Positions 48,664-59,376 are shown, counted from the first letter of the stretch. The stretch is DNA of 64,000 nt from Thalassotalea loyana (GCF_030161435.1 NZ_BSSV01000002.1:186001-250000), one strand, 5' to 3'. A program made the numbers and translations. Notes: generated from the sequence alone by a model not told the origin.

Positions 48664-49557
48664 ATGCCGACAGAAAATAAAACATACTTTTTAGGAATTG
48701 ACGGTGGTGGCAGTAAGTGTAAAGCCATCATTGTTTCTGAAGACAATAAAGTATTAGGCACAGGGATATCTGGACCTGCAAACCCTATTCACGGTTTTGA
48801 GCAGGCAACACACTCAATAACAGAGTCAGCTTTACTTGCACTTGATGATGCTGGGTTGTCTAACGTTAGGCTTAGTGATTTAGTTGCTGGTGTTGGTTTA
48901 GCTGGGGTAAACCTACCTGTTTTGTTTGAACAAATGTCAGCATGGCAACATCCGTTTAAAGCTATGCATTTAACAACAGATTTATTAATCGCCTGCCTTG
49001 GTGCACACCAAGGTAAAGATGGTGCTGTCATGATTTCGGGCACGGGTTCATGTGGGTTTAGTTACGTTGATCAACGACCATTTATGGTGGGCGCACATGG
49101 CTTCCCTCATGGAGATAAAGGCAGTGGCGCTTGGATTGGTTTACAGGCAACGAAAAACGTATTGCTATCGCTTGATGGCCTAATCGAGCCAACAACACTT
49201 AACCAAGATATTTTAACGCACACAAAAGCACAAGATGCTCTTGCTTTAGTCGAAGCGATTGCAGGAAAGCCCGCAACTTATTATGCACAACTCGCCGGTT
49301 ACGTTTTCGCCCGTGCTAATGAGGGCGACAAAATTGCCAAAGCAATCATTTTAGAAGGCGCTCAATATTTGAGTAGCGTTGCCAAACGGTTATCGCAACA
49401 AAATCCACCTCGTCTTTCAATTATTGGTGGTTTGTCGAGTTTCATCGTCCCTTGGCTTGAAAAAGATGTACAAGCCAATTTATCTGAGCCTGTTTACCCT
49501 CCCGAAATGGGCTCGGTTCTTTTTGCTAAGCAGCAAGTTGCCATCGCTGCACAATAA
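48664..49557 (+). CDS. nagK: N-acetylglucosamine kinase, BadF/BadG type
   Basis: 297-residue ASKHA-fold kinase. N-terminal phosphate-1 motif FLGIDGGGSKCKAIIV, ISGPANPIHGFE, the second motif GAVMISGTGSCGFSY near residue 120, and GAHGFPHGDKGSGAWIG near 140. It belongs to the BadF/BadG/BcrA/BcrD family and is not homologous at close range to the ROK-type NagK of E. coli. It phosphorylates cytoplasmic GlcNAc to GlcNAc-6-phosphate. First gene of nagK-nagB-nagA-nagP, behind a NagR operator. Confidence 0.92.
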   Translation: MPTENKTYFLGIDGGGSKCKAIIVSEDNKVLGTGISGPANPIHGFEQATHSITESALLALDDAGLSNVRLSDLVAGVGLAGVNLPVLFEQMSAWQHPFKAMHLTTDLLIACLGAHQGKDGAVMISGTGSCGFSYVDQRPFMVGAHGFPHGDKGSGAWIGLQATKNVLLSLDGLIEPTTLNQDILTHTKAQDALALVEAIAGKPATYYAQLAGYVFARANEGDKIAKAIILEGAQYLSSVAKRLSQQNPPRLSIIGGLSSFIVPWLEKDVQANLSEPVYPPEMGSVLFAKQQVAIAAQ

Positions 49558-49568
49558 TAGGTTTTACT

Positions 49569-50567
49569 ATGACAAACACTCTAATGGAACAAGAGGCGAA
49601 ACAAACGCCTCAAGTTATCGAGCAACAGCTCAAAAACAACAAAGCAACTGCACAATCGATTGCACAAAAGCTTCAACAATTAGCACCAACAAATGTGATG
49701 ATTATTGGCCGTGGTTCATCTGACCATGCGGGCGTATTTGGCAAATATTTAATCGAAGTTGAAGCCGGCATTCCCGTGAGCTCAGCAGCCCCATCTGTTT
49801 CAAGTGTTTATAACAAACAATTAAAGCTGGATCGTAGTTTTGTCATTGTTATCTCTCAATCAGGTAGAAGCCCAGATATTTTAGCACAAGCGAAGATGGC
49901 CAAAGATGCGGGGGCATATTGTGTAGCATTAGTGAATGACGAAACCTCGCCATTAGGTGAAATTGTTGACGATGTTCTGCCATTATCAGCAGGTGCTGAA
50001 ATATCTGTGGCGGCTACAAAGAGCTATTTAGCAACACTATCCGCTTTACTTCAGCTCACAGCCTACTGGACTGATAACCAAATATTGGTATCTGCGCTTG
50101 ATAGCTTACCTGAAGCGCTGCAATCAATGATTGAGTCAGCCCCACAATTAACGCCAGAATCTATTGAAGGCGTTAAAAACTTAGTAGTACTTGGTCGCGG
50201 ATTAGGATTTGCGGTATCAAAAGAAATGGCGTTAAAACTTAAAGAAGTAGCCAGTATTCATGCCGAATCATTTAGTAGTGCAGAGTTCTTGCATGGCCCT
50301 GTGACCCTCGTTGAACAAGGCTTAGCAGTGATTAACTGTCAAGTGTTTGATGAGAGCTTACAGGCGCATCAAGAACAAATAACAGAAGTTAGGCACCGTG
50401 GTGCAAGTGTTGTCGATATCAAACAAACTGACAATGAAATACATCCTCGCCTAGCGCCACTAATTGTATTACAGCGATTTTATTTAGACGTTGCCAATGT
50501 AGCCGTGTATCGTGGTTTTAATCCAGATGAGCCAAAAGGCCTCAAAAAAGTAACACGGACTTTGTAA
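49569..50567 (+). CDS. nagB2: glucosamine-6-phosphate deaminase, SIS type (NagB-II)
   Basis: 332 residues with two SIS domains: the first includes IIGRGSSDHAGVFGKYLIE (near residue 53) and VISQSGRSPDILAQAK, the second LVVLGRGLGFAVSKEMALKLKEV. AEISVAATKSY and the C-terminal HPRLAPL/FNPDEPKGLKKVTRT segment resemble the isomerase half of GlmS. It lacks the glutamine amidotransferase domain, so it is a deaminase (GlcN-6-P to fructose-6-P plus ammonia), as described for Shewanella-type NagB-II. Starts 11 bases after nagK and overlaps nagA by one base. Confidence 0.93.
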   Translation: MTNTLMEQEAKQTPQVIEQQLKNNKATAQSIAQKLQQLAPTNVMIIGRGSSDHAGVFGKYLIEVEAGIPVSSAAPSVSSVYNKQLKLDRSFVIVISQSGRSPDILAQAKMAKDAGAYCVALVNDETSPLGEIVDDVLPLSAGAEISVAATKSYLATLSALLQLTAYWTDNQILVSALDSLPEALQSMIESAPQLTPESIEGVKNLVVLGRGLGFAVSKEMALKLKEVASIHAESFSSAEFLHGPVTLVEQGLAVINCQVFDESLQAHQEQITEVRHRGASVVDIKQTDNEIHPRLAPLIVLQRFYLDVANVAVYRGFNPDEPKGLKKVTRTL

Positions 50568-51700
50568 TGAACGAAAAGAGTATTAGCGTAGCCAAATTGT
50601 TCGACGGTGAACGGTTTTACAACAATTGTCGCGTAACGATTAACAACGGCAAAATTTTAGCAATAGAACCTAATGTTGCAGATAGCCAAGTAAACTACCA
50701 AGGCTTGCTTGTACCGGGGTATATCGATTTACAAGTCAATGGTGGTGGCGGTGTATTGTTTAACTCAACGCCGACAGTAGAAGGCATAAAAGCAATATTC
50801 GCTGCTCACAATAAATTTGGCACAACGGCGATGCTCCCTACGTTTATTACAGACAATGTTGATCAAATGGCTCTTGCTGCACAAGCTATCAGCGACGCCA
50901 TCAATGAAGGGATAACGGGTATTGTTGGGGTACATTTTGAAGGCCCTCATCTAAGCGTAGCTAAAAAAGGAGCTCACAGTGCCGAATATATTAGGCCAAT
51001 AAGTGAGGCTGAATGGGAAATTCTTTCACGTAAGGATCTGGGCAAGATTATTGTTACGATTGCGCCAGAGACCGTTCAAGCTGCCGACATTTCCCGAATG
51101 GTTTCATTAGGCATTAAAGTTTGCATAGGACACACCAATGCAGATTATAAAACGGCTCAACGAGCAGTAGATGCTGGTGCAAGTGGTTTTACGCACCTAT
51201 ACAATGCGATGTCAGCGCTAACCTCACGCGAACCAGGTGTAGTCGGTTGCGCCCTACTTAACGATCACACTTACTCCGGGTTAATTATTGATGGGCACCA
51301 TGTGGACTACACCAGCTGCGAAATTGCATTAAAAGCAAAGGCACAAGGTAGTGTCTTCTTGGTGACTGACGCAATGCCACCAGTAGGCACTGAAGATAAT
51401 AAATTTGCCTTTTTTGATCGCACCGTTCATTTACATGACGGCAAGTTAACGTCAACAACGGGTGAATTAGCTGGCTCGGTACTCGATATGGCGACTGCCG
51501 TTAAAAACTGCCATAAATTTGCTCATCAATCACTAGATGAAGCACTGCGCATGGCAAGCTTATACCCCGCTAATTACATCAATGAAAGCCACCATCGCGG
51601 CCGTTTAACCGTTAATCATTGCGCCGATATGGTGTTGTTGGACGATAACTTTAACGTTCAAAAAACATGGGTAGGTGGCGTACAAACGTACACAACATAA
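50567..51700 (+). CDS. nagA: N-acetylglucosamine-6-phosphate deacetylase
   Basis: 377-residue amidohydrolase (EC 3.5.1.25) that removes acetate from GlcNAc-6-phosphate. Motifs: YIDLQVNGGGGVLFN near residue 52, metal Glu in HFEGPHLS (near 127), His in CIGHTNADY and FTHLYNAMSALTSREPGVVG, and catalytic Asp in VTDAMPPVG. Size matches E. coli NagA (382). The start codon overlaps the nagB stop (TAATG), giving tight translational coupling of the two consecutive enzymes. Confidence 0.96.
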   Translation: MNEKSISVAKLFDGERFYNNCRVTINNGKILAIEPNVADSQVNYQGLLVPGYIDLQVNGGGGVLFNSTPTVEGIKAIFAAHNKFGTTAMLPTFITDNVDQMALAAQAISDAINEGITGIVGVHFEGPHLSVAKKGAHSAEYIRPISEAEWEILSRKDLGKIIVTIAPETVQAADISRMVSLGIKVCIGHTNADYKTAQRAVDAGASGFTHLYNAMSALTSREPGVVGCALLNDHTYSGLIIDGHHVDYTSCEIALKAKAQGSVFLVTDAMPPVGTEDNKFAFFDRTVHLHDGKLTSTTGELAGSVLDMATAVKNCHKFAHQSLDEALRMASLYPANYINESHHRGRLTVNHCADMVLLDDNFNVQKTWVGGVQTYTT

Positions 51701-51752
51701 ATTAATTAAAACAACATAAAAACAATAATTTATAAAAGAATGAGGAAGTATT

Positions 51753-53039
51753 ATGACAGCAAATGCGATTGCGCAAACTAAACAAAGCAGCGTGGTGCCT
51801 ATGACCATCGTCGCTGTTTTGTTTTTCATCCTAGGTTTTGCTACCTGGATAAACGGCTCTTTAATGCCTTATTTAAAGCAAGTCTTGGCATTAACACCTT
51901 TTCAGGCGTCGTTAATTCTTTTCTCGTTTTATATTGCTGTTACCTTCACTGCCATTCCATCAGCTTGGTTAATTCGCAAGGTAGGCTACAAGAAAGGTAT
52001 GGCACTAGGCATGACGGGCATGATGCTAGCTGGCCTTCTATTCATCCCTGCAGCCAAAACGCAAATTTTTGCGTTGTTCTTATTCGCTCAACTAGTTATG
52101 GGTGCGGGTCAAACTTTATTGCAAACAGCGGTAAACCCTTATGTTGTTAGAATAGGACCGGAAGAATCAGCTGCCGTTCGTGTGAGCATTATGGGCATTC
52201 TTAATAAAGGCGCAGGTGTTGTAGCACCACTTGTATTTAGTGCGCTAATCGCAAGTAGCTTCCAAGATACAGTTGGCACTGAGCTAACAACTGCACAAAT
52301 TGACGCCATGGCAAACTCTCTAGTTACCCCTTATTTAGGTATGGCCATATTTATTGGCGTATTAGCATTAGCAGTTTTCAAGTCACCACTACCGGAGCTG
52401 GAGAAAGAGCCAGAGCATAAAGGTGAAAACTTAATTAAACAAACACTTGCTCACAAACCATTAGCATTAGGTGTAATAGCGATTTTTGTTTACGTTGCGG
52501 TAGAAGTGATTGCGGCGGATACCATAGGTACCTACGCCCTGTCTTTAGGCATTGAAAACTATGCAGTGATGACGTCATACACCATGGTCTGCATGGTATT
52601 AGGTTATGTGCTTGGTATTTTAACGATTCCACGCTTTATCTCTCAGCCTGGCGCATTATCAATTTCAGCCGTATTAGGCCTGTTACTAACCTTAGCTGTA
52701 GTGTTAGGAGATAGTGAGTCTTACGTGATTGCTGAAACACTACTCGTGCCATTTGGCGGCGCAATGTTGCCAGATACCCTGCTTTGTATTGCCTTTCTTG
52801 GTTTAGCTAACGCAATTGTTTGGCCTGCCGTTTGGCCTTTGGCCTTATCAGGCTTAGGCAAGTTAACATCTACAGGCTCTGCTTTACTCGTAATGGGCAT
52901 TGCGGGCGGTGCATTCGGCCCATTATTTTGGGGGTTGTTAAGTAATACTTCGCTAGGTCAACAAGGTGGCTATCTGGTGATGTTGCCCTGTTATGCATTT
53001 ATTCTTTACTACGCATTAAAAGGCCATAAACAAACGTAA
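51753..53039 (+). CDS. nagP: N-acetylglucosamine permease, MFS (FucP/NagP type)
   Basis: 428 residues with about 12 membrane helices. The N-terminus ILGFATWINGSLMPYLKQVLALTPFQASLILFS fits the FucP/NagP group of the major facilitator superfamily, and GAGQTLLQTAVNPYVV is the matching helix-4 signature. It is a sugar:H+ symporter for GlcNAc in the inner membrane, completing uptake after the outer-membrane receptor and periplasmic hexosaminidase. Last gene of the cluster, 52 bases after nagA and ending before a strong terminator. Confidence 0.92.
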   Translation: MTANAIAQTKQSSVVPMTIVAVLFFILGFATWINGSLMPYLKQVLALTPFQASLILFSFYIAVTFTAIPSAWLIRKVGYKKGMALGMTGMMLAGLLFIPAAKTQIFALFLFAQLVMGAGQTLLQTAVNPYVVRIGPEESAAVRVSIMGILNKGAGVVAPLVFSALIASSFQDTVGTELTTAQIDAMANSLVTPYLGMAIFIGVLALAVFKSPLPELEKEPEHKGENLIKQTLAHKPLALGVIAIFVYVAVEVIAADTIGTYALSLGIENYAVMTSYTMVCMVLGYVLGILTIPRFISQPGALSISAVLGLLLTLAVVLGDSESYVIAETLLVPFGGAMLPDTLLCIAFLGLANAIVWPAVWPLALSGLGKLTSTGSALLVMGIAGGAFGPLFWGLLSNTSLGQQGGYLVMLPCYAFILYYALKGHKQT

Positions 53040-53069
53040 TGTATACCCTCCTCTCGTGGTAATTCCACA

Positions 53070-53100
53070 GGCATAACCTTATCGGTTATGCCTTTTTTTT
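53070..53100 (+). terminator. intrinsic terminator ending the GlcNAc cluster
   Basis: GGCATAACC-TTATC-GGTTATGCC followed by eight T residues. Confidence 0.93.
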
Positions 53101-53120
53101 GCGAGTCTTGGAAGAAACTC

Positions 53121-53513
53121 TTATTCAGTCGCATTTAAACGCGCTAATAAACCCTTGGCATAATTTATCGCATCACGTTCAACTTTTGTGATCGGTTCTT
53201 GCTCTCCTTTTTTAGGCCCTTTTAAGATCGATTGAGCAAAGTCTATCGCATCACGCTCCACTTGATACAACAACCCCGTCGGTGGTAACACTTTCTCTTG
53301 GCCATCATGGTTTTGGGCTTCGGTTTCTTGAAACAACGTTTGAGATAACTCACTGACGGAGGTTTCAAACACAGCAGCTAAACATTTTAATGACTCTAAA
53401 CTTGGCTGCTGACCACTTTCTAGACGTTGAATCGTACGAACACTAACCCCCGCTAGCTCAGCTAGATCCTCTTGTGACCATCCTTTATCTAATCTTCTTT
53501 GTTTAATTGTCAT
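53121..53513 (-). CDS. XRE-family regulator with duplicated C-terminal motif
   Basis: 130 residues. Residues ~5-57 form a Cro/C1-type helix-turn-helix (GWSQEDLAELAGVSVRTIQRLE). The C-terminal half carries an internal repeat, VERDAIDFAQSIL (85-97) and VERDAINYAKGLL (111-123), offset by 26 residues and joined by a basic/proline linker (KGPKKGEQEPITK). The repeat would make two amphipathic helices, perhaps for oligomerisation or ligand binding; the family is not known to me. Monocistronic; target unknown. It is convergent with nagP but there is no evidence it regulates that cluster. Confidence 0.85.
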   Translation of the reverse strand: MTIKQRRLDKGWSQEDLAELAGVSVRTIQRLESGQQPSLESLKCLAAVFETSVSELSQTLFQETEAQNHDGQEKVLPPTGLLYQVERDAIDFAQSILKGPKKGEQEPITKVERDAINYAKGLLARLNATE

Positions 53514-53634
53514 AATAACTCATCTTATTCCGACTTAAGTAAAGTGTAGTTTATGACAAAAAATACAGCTGAGTAACACGACACGAACCCGACAATTGCC
53601 AAAAGTCATGAAAAAACAAACGATAACGAACAAA

Positions 53635-53661
53635 AAAGGCACAACATTATGTTGTGCCTTT
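53635..53661 (-). terminator. intrinsic terminator after metH
   Basis: On the minus strand AAAGGCACAAC-ATAAT-GTTGTGCC runs into TTTTTTG, 19 bases after the metH stop. Confidence 0.9.
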
Positions 53662-53679
53662 CGTCCAGTTAGCGATTAA

Positions 53680-56600
53680 CTAATCTTCCAAATTAGGTGC
53701 TAGCCAACGCTCTGCTGTGTCTAAGTCCCAACCTTTTCGGTCAGCATAATTTTGCACTTGGTCGTGATCTATTTTCGCCACTGCAAAATATTTGGCGTCA
53801 GGGTGCGCAAAGTACCAACCACTAACCGCAGCACCGGGCCACATTGCATAACTAGAGGTGAGCTCCATGCCTATGTTGTTTTCAACATCAAGTAACTTCC
53901 AGATAGTGCCCTTTTCAGTATGCTCAGGACAAGCTGGGTAACCTGGCGCCGGGCGAATACCTTGATAAGATTCTCGAATTAACGCTTCGTTATCAAAGTT
54001 TTCTTCTGCCGCATACCCCCAATATTCCTTGCGAATTTGCTCATGCAGATACTCCGCACTCGCTTCTGCTAAACGGTCGGCTACAGCTTTCATCAAAATG
54101 CTATTGTAAGTGTCGTGTTTCGCATCAAGTTCAGCAACCAGCTCATCACAACCAAAACCTGCAGACACGGCAAATGCCCCCATGTAATCATCAACACCTG
54201 AATCTTTCGATGCGATATAGTCCGCTAAACAACGGTTGTACTGTCCTGCTGGCTTTTTACCTTGTTGGCGTAAATGATGGGTTGTTAGTAAATGCTGAGT
54301 TTTCGCTTCGTCACTATATAAAAGCACATCGTCATCTTCGCGCACTGCAGGGAATAATCCAAACACTGCTTTAGCACTAAGCTTTTTGTTATTAATTACG
54401 TCATCTAACATCGCATTAGCATCGTTAAATAATTTAGTTGCCTCTTCACCAATTAGCTCGTGCTCAAGGATTTTCGGGTACTTACCCGATAACTGCCATG
54501 TCATGAAAAACGGTGTCCAATCAATGTAGTTGCGAACAACGTTTAAATCTAAATCGTCAATCACGGTCACACCCAACTTATTCGGCTTTGTTGGCGTGTA
54601 ATTGTCAAAGTTAATAGGGCTTGGATTAGCTTGTGCGTCTGTTAACGAGACAAGTGTTGAACGTGGGCCTTTATTGAAATGACGTTCTCTAACTCGTTCA
54701 TACTCTTTAGTTTGACGCTCCATAAATGCAGGGCGTAGTTCATCAGATAATAACGAACTTACCACCGACACTGAACGTGAAGCATTTGGCACATACACCA
54801 CTGGATGCTCGTATTGGGGTTCTATTTTAACTGCCGTATGCGCTTTGGAAGTTGTTGCACCACCAATTAATAATGGCAAATCAAAACCTTGGCGTTGCAT
54901 CTCTTTAGCAACGTGAACCATTTCATCAAGTGATGGTGTAATTAACCCTGATAAACCAATCACATCTACCTTTTCTTCTTTGGCTACACGCAGTATTTCT
55001 TCACATGGCACCATAACCCCAAGATCGATGATTTCGAAGTTATTACATTGAAGTACAACGCCAACAATGTTTTTGCCAATGTCATGCACATCGCCTTTTA
55101 CCGTAGCTAATAAGATTTTGCCGTTTGAGCTTGCTTCGGTTTTTTCTTCTTCAATAAACGGTTGTAAATGGGCAACGGCTTGCTTCATTACACGCGCCGA
55201 CTTAACCACTTGTGGTAAGAACATTTCACCAGCGCCAAACAAGTCACCAACCACGTTCATGCCATCCATTAATGGCCCTTCAATAACGTCAAGCGGACGA
55301 TTAGCCTCGAGTCTTGCTGCTTCGGTATCTTCAACAATGAACTCATTGATACCTTTAACAAGTGCGTGCTCTAAACGTTTTTTTACAGGCCATTCGCGCC
55401 ATTCAAGATTCGCTTTGTTATCTTTGCTACCGGCTTGTCCACGATACTCTTCAGCAATATCTAGTAAGCGTTCGGTTGCGCCGTCATCTGAGTTCAATAC
55501 CACGTCTTCAACGGCTTTTAATAAGTCTTTTGGAATATCAGAATAAATCGCCAGCTGACCTGCATTGACAATCCCCATATCCATGCCGTTTCGAATACAG
55601 TGATAAAGGAACACAGCATGAATCGCTTCACGAACAGGGTTGTTGCCACGGAACGAGAAGGATACGTTAGAGACACCACCAGAAATCATCGCATGTGGTA
55701 AGTGCTCTTTGATGTCTTTTACTGCTTCGATGAAATCAACAGCGTAGTTGTTGTGCTCATCGATACCTGTTGCTACCGCGAAGATATTTGGGTCGAAAAT
55801 AATATCTTCTGGTGGGAAGCCAATTTCATCCACCAAAATATGATACGCGCGCTGACAAATCTCGAACTTACGTTTCCGGGTTTCTGCTTGACCTGTTTCG
55901 TCAAATGCCATCACGATAACGGCCGCACCGTAACGACGTATTAGCTCTGCCTGCTCGCGGAAAATTTCTTCCCCTTCTTTCAAGCTAATTGAGTTAACAA
56001 CCCCCTTACCCTGAATACATTGTAAGCCTGCTTCTAAAATGTCCCATTTCGACGAATCGATCATCACTGGCACTTTGGCAATATCAGGCTCACCGGCAAT
56101 CAAATTTAAAAAGCGCACCATGGCAGCTTTGGAATCAAGCATGCCCTCATCCATATTGATATCGATTATCTGGGCGCCGTTTTCAACTTGTTGTAAAGCG
56201 ACTGAAATTGCCTCATCGTAGTTTTCTTCAGTGATTAAACGTTTGAATATCGCCGAACCTGTCACATTGGTTCGCTCACCTACGTTAACAAATAAACTTT
56301 CTTTTTCGATGGTTAGCGCTTCAAGACCGGATAGTCGGCATGCAATGGGTTTAGCTTCAATCTTTCTTGGTTTTATTTTTGCGACCGTTTCAGCCATGCC
56401 TCGAATATGATCAGGTGTAGTACCACAACAACCACCAACGATATTTAAAAAGCCTGCCTGAGCCCACTCCTCAATATGTTGATTCATATCTTCAACACTA
56501 AAGTCATATTCACCAAATGCGTTAGGTAAACCGGCATTTGGGTGAGCAGATACCGCGTAATCGCTTATACGGCTTAATTCTTCAACGTATTGGCGAAGCT

Positions 56601-57363
56601 CCACGGGACCTAGAGCACAGTTCAAACCAAATGAAATTGGCTTGGCGTGTCGTAATGAATTATAAAAAGCTTCAGTGGTTTGCCCCGATAATGTGCGACC
56701 TGAGGCATCGGTGATGGTGCCTGAAATCATCACAGGTAAACGGACATCTTCTTGTTCAAAGACCGTTTCAACAGCGAATACCGCAGCTTTTGCATTTAGT
56801 GTATCGAAGATAGTTTCAATTAAGATAATGTCACTACCACCTTTTATTAGGGCAGTAGTTGATTCAATATACGCCTGCTTTAATTCTTCAAAACTAACGT
56901 TACGAAATGCAGGGTCATTAACATCTGGGGAAATAGAACATGTACGGTTAGTGGGCCCTAACACACCAGCTACAAAACGTGGTTTTTCTGGTGTCTTTTT
57001 ATTGTATTCATCCGCCGCCTGACGCGCTATTTTTGCCGCTTCTAAGTTGATCTCATAGCTGATATCTTCCATCTCGTAATCAGCCATTGCAATCGTCGTT
57101 GCGTTAAAGGTATTGGTTTCTAGAATGTCAGCGCCTGCTGCCAAATATTCATCATGAATGGTGCGGATAATCTCAGGTTGAGTAAGCACTAACAAATCGT
57201 TATTGCCTTTTACGTCGCAATGCCAGTCTTTAAAACGCTCGCCACGATAATCCTGTTCTTCGAGCTTGTATGCTTGGATCATGGTTCCCATTGCACCATC
57301 CAAGATTAAAATGCTGTTTTTTAAGGCCTGTGTTAATTGATTAAACGATGCTAACTGCTGCAC
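53680..57363 (-). CDS. metH: cobalamin-dependent methionine synthase
   Basis: 1227 residues from the GTG at 57363, exactly the length of E. coli MetH. AGGAG lies six bases upstream of that GTG; an upstream in-frame ATG at 57402 would overlap metA by 38 bases and has no such site. Modules in order: homocysteine-binding barrel with zinc Cys residues ([17 protein letters not shown] near 300), methyltetrahydrofolate barrel (~350-640), cap, cobalamin domain with [12 protein letters not shown] (DxHxxG) near residue 745, and activation domain with the AdoMet motif [12 protein letters not shown] near 1160. It makes methionine from homocysteine. Downstream of metA with a one-base gap. Confidence 0.97.
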   Translation of the reverse strand: MQQLASFNQLTQALKNSILILDGAMGTMIQAYKLEEQDYRGERFKDWHCDVKGNNDLLVLTQPEIIRTIHDEYLAAGADILETNTFNATTIAMADYEMEDISYEINLEAAKIARQAADEYNKKTPEKPRFVAGVLGPTNRTCSISPDVNDPAFRNVSFEELKQAYIESTTALIKGGSDIILIETIFDTLNAKAAVFAVETVFEQEDVRLPVMISGTITDASGRTLSGQTTEAFYNSLRHAKPISFGLNCALGPVELRQYVEELSRISDYAVSAHPNAGLPNAFGEYDFSVEDMNQHIEEWAQAGFLNIVGGCCGTTPDHIRGMAETVAKIKPRKIEAKPIACRLSGLEALTIEKESLFVNVGERTNVTGSAIFKRLITEENYDEAISVALQQVENGAQIIDINMDEGMLDSKAAMVRFLNLIAGEPDIAKVPVMIDSSKWDILEAGLQCIQGKGVVNSISLKEGEEIFREQAELIRRYGAAVIVMAFDETGQAETRKRKFEICQRAYHILVDEIGFPPEDIIFDPNIFAVATGIDEHNNYAVDFIEAVKDIKEHLPHAMISGGVSNVSFSFRGNNPVREAIHAVFLYHCIRNGMDMGIVNAGQLAIYSDIPKDLLKAVEDVVLNSDDGATERLLDIAEEYRGQAGSKDNKANLEWREWPVKKRLEHALVKGINEFIVEDTEAARLEANRPLDVIEGPLMDGMNVVGDLFGAGEMFLPQVVKSARVMKQAVAHLQPFIEEEKTEASSNGKILLATVKGDVHDIGKNIVGVVLQCNNFEIIDLGVMVPCEEILRVAKEEKVDVIGLSGLITPSLDEMVHVAKEMQRQGFDLPLLIGGATTSKAHTAVKIEPQYEHPVVYVPNASRSVSVVSSLLSDELRPAFMERQTKEYERVRERHFNKGPRSTLVSLTDAQANPSPINFDNYTPTKPNKLGVTVIDDLDLNVVRNYIDWTPFFMTWQLSGKYPKILEHELIGEEATKLFNDANAMLDDVINNKKLSAKAVFGLFPAVREDDDVLLYSDEAKTQHLLTTHHLRQQGKKPAGQYNRCLADYIASKDSGVDDYMGAFAVSAGFGCDELVAELDAKHDTYNSILMKAVADRLAEASAEYLHEQIRKEYWGYAAEENFDNEALIRESYQGIRPAPGYPACPEHTEKGTIWKLLDVENNIGMELTSSYAMWPGAAVSGWYFAHPDAKYFAVAKIDHDQVQNYADRKGWDLDTAERWLAPNLED

Positions 57364-57364
57364 G

Positions 57365-58306
57365 TTACTCTCCTGTGATTGATGTCTGAATATGCTCAGC
57401 ATCTAATTGGTATGGGGTGATTTGGTAAACGTAATAGTTTATCCAGTTATTAAATAATAAACTGCCGTGACTACGCCAACTGCTTCTTGGATCGTTATTT
57501 GGATCATCACCTTTAAAGTAATTAACAGGCACTTTTGGCTCAAGGCCCATCGTAACATCACGCTGATACTCTTGAGCTAGGGTATGTGCGTCATATTCTG
57601 GGTGTCCTGTAACAAACACATGACGTTTATCTTCGCTAGCCACCAAGTAAACACCTGCCTCATCAGATTGTGCAACAATGTTTAAGCCGTCGACTGATTG
57701 GTAATCTTGCTCAGTGACTTGGGCATAGCGTGAATGTGGTACCTTAAACTCGTCATCAAAACCACGCGTTAGCTTCTCCAGTGGTAACAGTACTTCATGG
57801 TTATATACGCCTGATAGCTTTTCATCGCGCAGTTCACGGTCAATGCCGTAATGGTAATAAAGCGCGGCATGTGCAGCCCAACAAAGATACATGGTTGAGA
57901 CAACATTTTGCTGCGCCCAATCAAAGGCTTCACAGATTTTGTCCCAATAGCTTACATCTTCATAATTAATTAAACCAAGCGGTGCGCCAGTAATAATTAA
58001 GCCGTCGTATTGCTTATCTTTCACGTCGTCGAATAAACGATAAAATGACTCTAAATGTGAAGTCGGCGTATTTTTCGACGGATTTTTATGAATGCGCACG
58101 AGCTCAATGTTAATTTGCAAAGGCGTGTTCGATAGCATGCGTAGAATTTGCACTTCCGTTTCAATTTTGTTTGGCATTAAGTTCAAGATCGCCACTTCCA
58201 TCGGACGAATATCTTGGTTTACTGCGCGATGTTCAGACATCACGAAGATATTCTCATTGCCGAGAATATTTAATGCAGGTAACTGATCTGGGATTTTAAT
58301 TGGCAT
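57365..58306 (-). CDS. metA: homoserine O-succinyltransferase
   Basis: 313-residue MetA-family acyltransferase (E. coli 309), first committed step of methionine synthesis. The catalytic Cys lies in [18 protein letters not shown] near residue 142, and the His and Glu in FVTGHPEYD near 235. N-terminal [23 protein letters not shown] and [17 protein letters not shown] are characteristic. Succinyl versus acetyl preference cannot be decided by eye. First gene of metA-metH, with tandem MetJ boxes 69-84 bases upstream of the start. Its last codons contain the ribosome site for metH. Confidence 0.96.
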   Translation of the reverse strand: MPIKIPDQLPALNILGNENIFVMSEHRAVNQDIRPMEVAILNLMPNKIETEVQILRMLSNTPLQINIELVRIHKNPSKNTPTSHLESFYRLFDDVKDKQYDGLIITGAPLGLINYEDVSYWDKICEAFDWAQQNVVSTMYLCWAAHAALYYHYGIDRELRDEKLSGVYNHEVLLPLEKLTRGFDDEFKVPHSRYAQVTEQDYQSVDGLNIVAQSDEAGVYLVASEDKRHVFVTGHPEYDAHTLAQEYQRDVTMGLEPKVPVNYFKGDDPNNDPRSSWRSHGSLLFNNWINYYVYQITPYQLDAEHIQTSITGE

Positions 58307-58374
58307 GCTAGCTTATCCAATATTGCTGTAATTCAATAACTTGATAAAAACTCAATTTAGAAGTTTTTACATAT

Positions 58375-58390
58375 AAACGTTTAGACGTCT
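58375..58390. promoter_or_regulatory. tandem MetJ boxes
   Basis: AAACGTTT (58375-58382) directly followed by AGACGTCT (58383-58390), the latter a perfect match to the eight-base met box. The MetJ repressor binds tandem 8-mers with S-adenosylmethionine as corepressor. Located 69 bases upstream of metA. Confidence 0.82.
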
Positions 58391-58495
58391 AAACAATATC
58401 AAATTATCAACAAATAGCAAGTTGGAATTGCAACTAAAGCGCAAGTTAGTATTGTCTAATTTATTACCAGTAAATATGACACTGAAAGTGGATTG

Positions 58496-59299
58496 TTATT
58501 GCGATGAGGCAGGCACCGTTTGCAACACATCAGTTGTAGAGTAGTTCTTAAGGTGACGCTCTAAGATTGCTTGATAGGTGCCATTGACCTTTATTTTCTC
58601 TAATCCTACATTGAAATCGTCACGTACAGCTTGATCCCAAAACGCATTGTAGAAACCAAATTTATCACCAAATATTTTAGAGACTTGGTAATCCCTATTT
58701 TTTTGCTGATAATCAGCTCGCTCCTGAAAGTATAAAAATATTTCATGGGCTAACACGATCACATCAATACGACCGAGGAACATCATTCTTACCTGTGTTT
58801 CTTGCCTTGCGGTTTCCTGATAAAGGCCTGTATCTTTGTTTTTATCGGCAATCGATTTATATTCTTCGCCATAAAAAAGGTGAGCGCGTTGATGGGCAAT
58901 GATGGACTTAGCTTTTAAATCATTTATCGAGTTAATATCAAAGTTGTTCTTCTTTAAATGCACCGCAACCGTTTGATATTCAGGTAACACAATATCGGAA
59001 TAGTACACGCTTATCTCTGAAAAGTTCTTTTGGGTCACGATTGTGCAATCAACTTCTCGAGTACTGAATGCGATTGGTAGACGACCATATGGATAACTTA
59101 CAAAGTTAACCTGGTACCCCATGATAGCTAAGCTTTCCTTAACTATATCCACTTCCGCACCGGTAATTTCATCTAAGTCATCAATACTGTATGGAGGAAA
59201 GTGAGCTACCCCTACAGATATAGTTTTATTGTCAGCACTCAGTACAATAGCGTGCCAACACATAAGAAAGATGAGAAGAGAATGCTTAAAAACCGTCAT
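58496..59299 (-). CDS. periplasmic amino-acid-type substrate-binding protein
   Basis: 267 residues with a signal peptide (~1-22, HAIVLSADN). The fold is that of extracellular solute-binding family 3: SVGVAHFPPYSIDDLDEITGAEVDIVKESLAIMGY at the N-terminal lobe, then a Type-1 switch to the second lobe (INDLKAKSIIAHQRAHLFYGEEY) and the C-terminal GLEKIKVNGTYQAILERHLKNY. No permease or ATPase gene is adjacent, so it may serve a distant transporter or act as a sensor-linked binder, as many orphan members do in this order. Ligand unknown. Confidence 0.85.
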   Translation of the reverse strand: MTVFKHSLLIFLMCWHAIVLSADNKTISVGVAHFPPYSIDDLDEITGAEVDIVKESLAIMGYQVNFVSYPYGRLPIAFSTREVDCTIVTQKNFSEISVYYSDIVLPEYQTVAVHLKKNNFDINSINDLKAKSIIAHQRAHLFYGEEYKSIADKNKDTGLYQETARQETQVRMMFLGRIDVIVLAHEIFLYFQERADYQQKNRDYQVSKIFGDKFGFYNAFWDQAVRDDFNVGLEKIKVNGTYQAILERHLKNYSTTDVLQTVPASSQ

Positions 59300-59376
59300 T
59301 CTTTTAAGCTAGCATATATAAAGCGGTTTTCAATGTATGACTAGGTTTATGGTTTTCGACTCCTTATTTCTGAAAA

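Noticed and set aside
49379-49723. 114-residue frame across the nagK/nagB junction
   Set aside because: Out-of-frame shadow of two well-supported genes.
55067-55546. 159-residue frame antisense to metH
   Set aside because: Ser/Thr-rich antisense shadow of the conserved cobalamin-domain region; no ribosome site or homology recognised.
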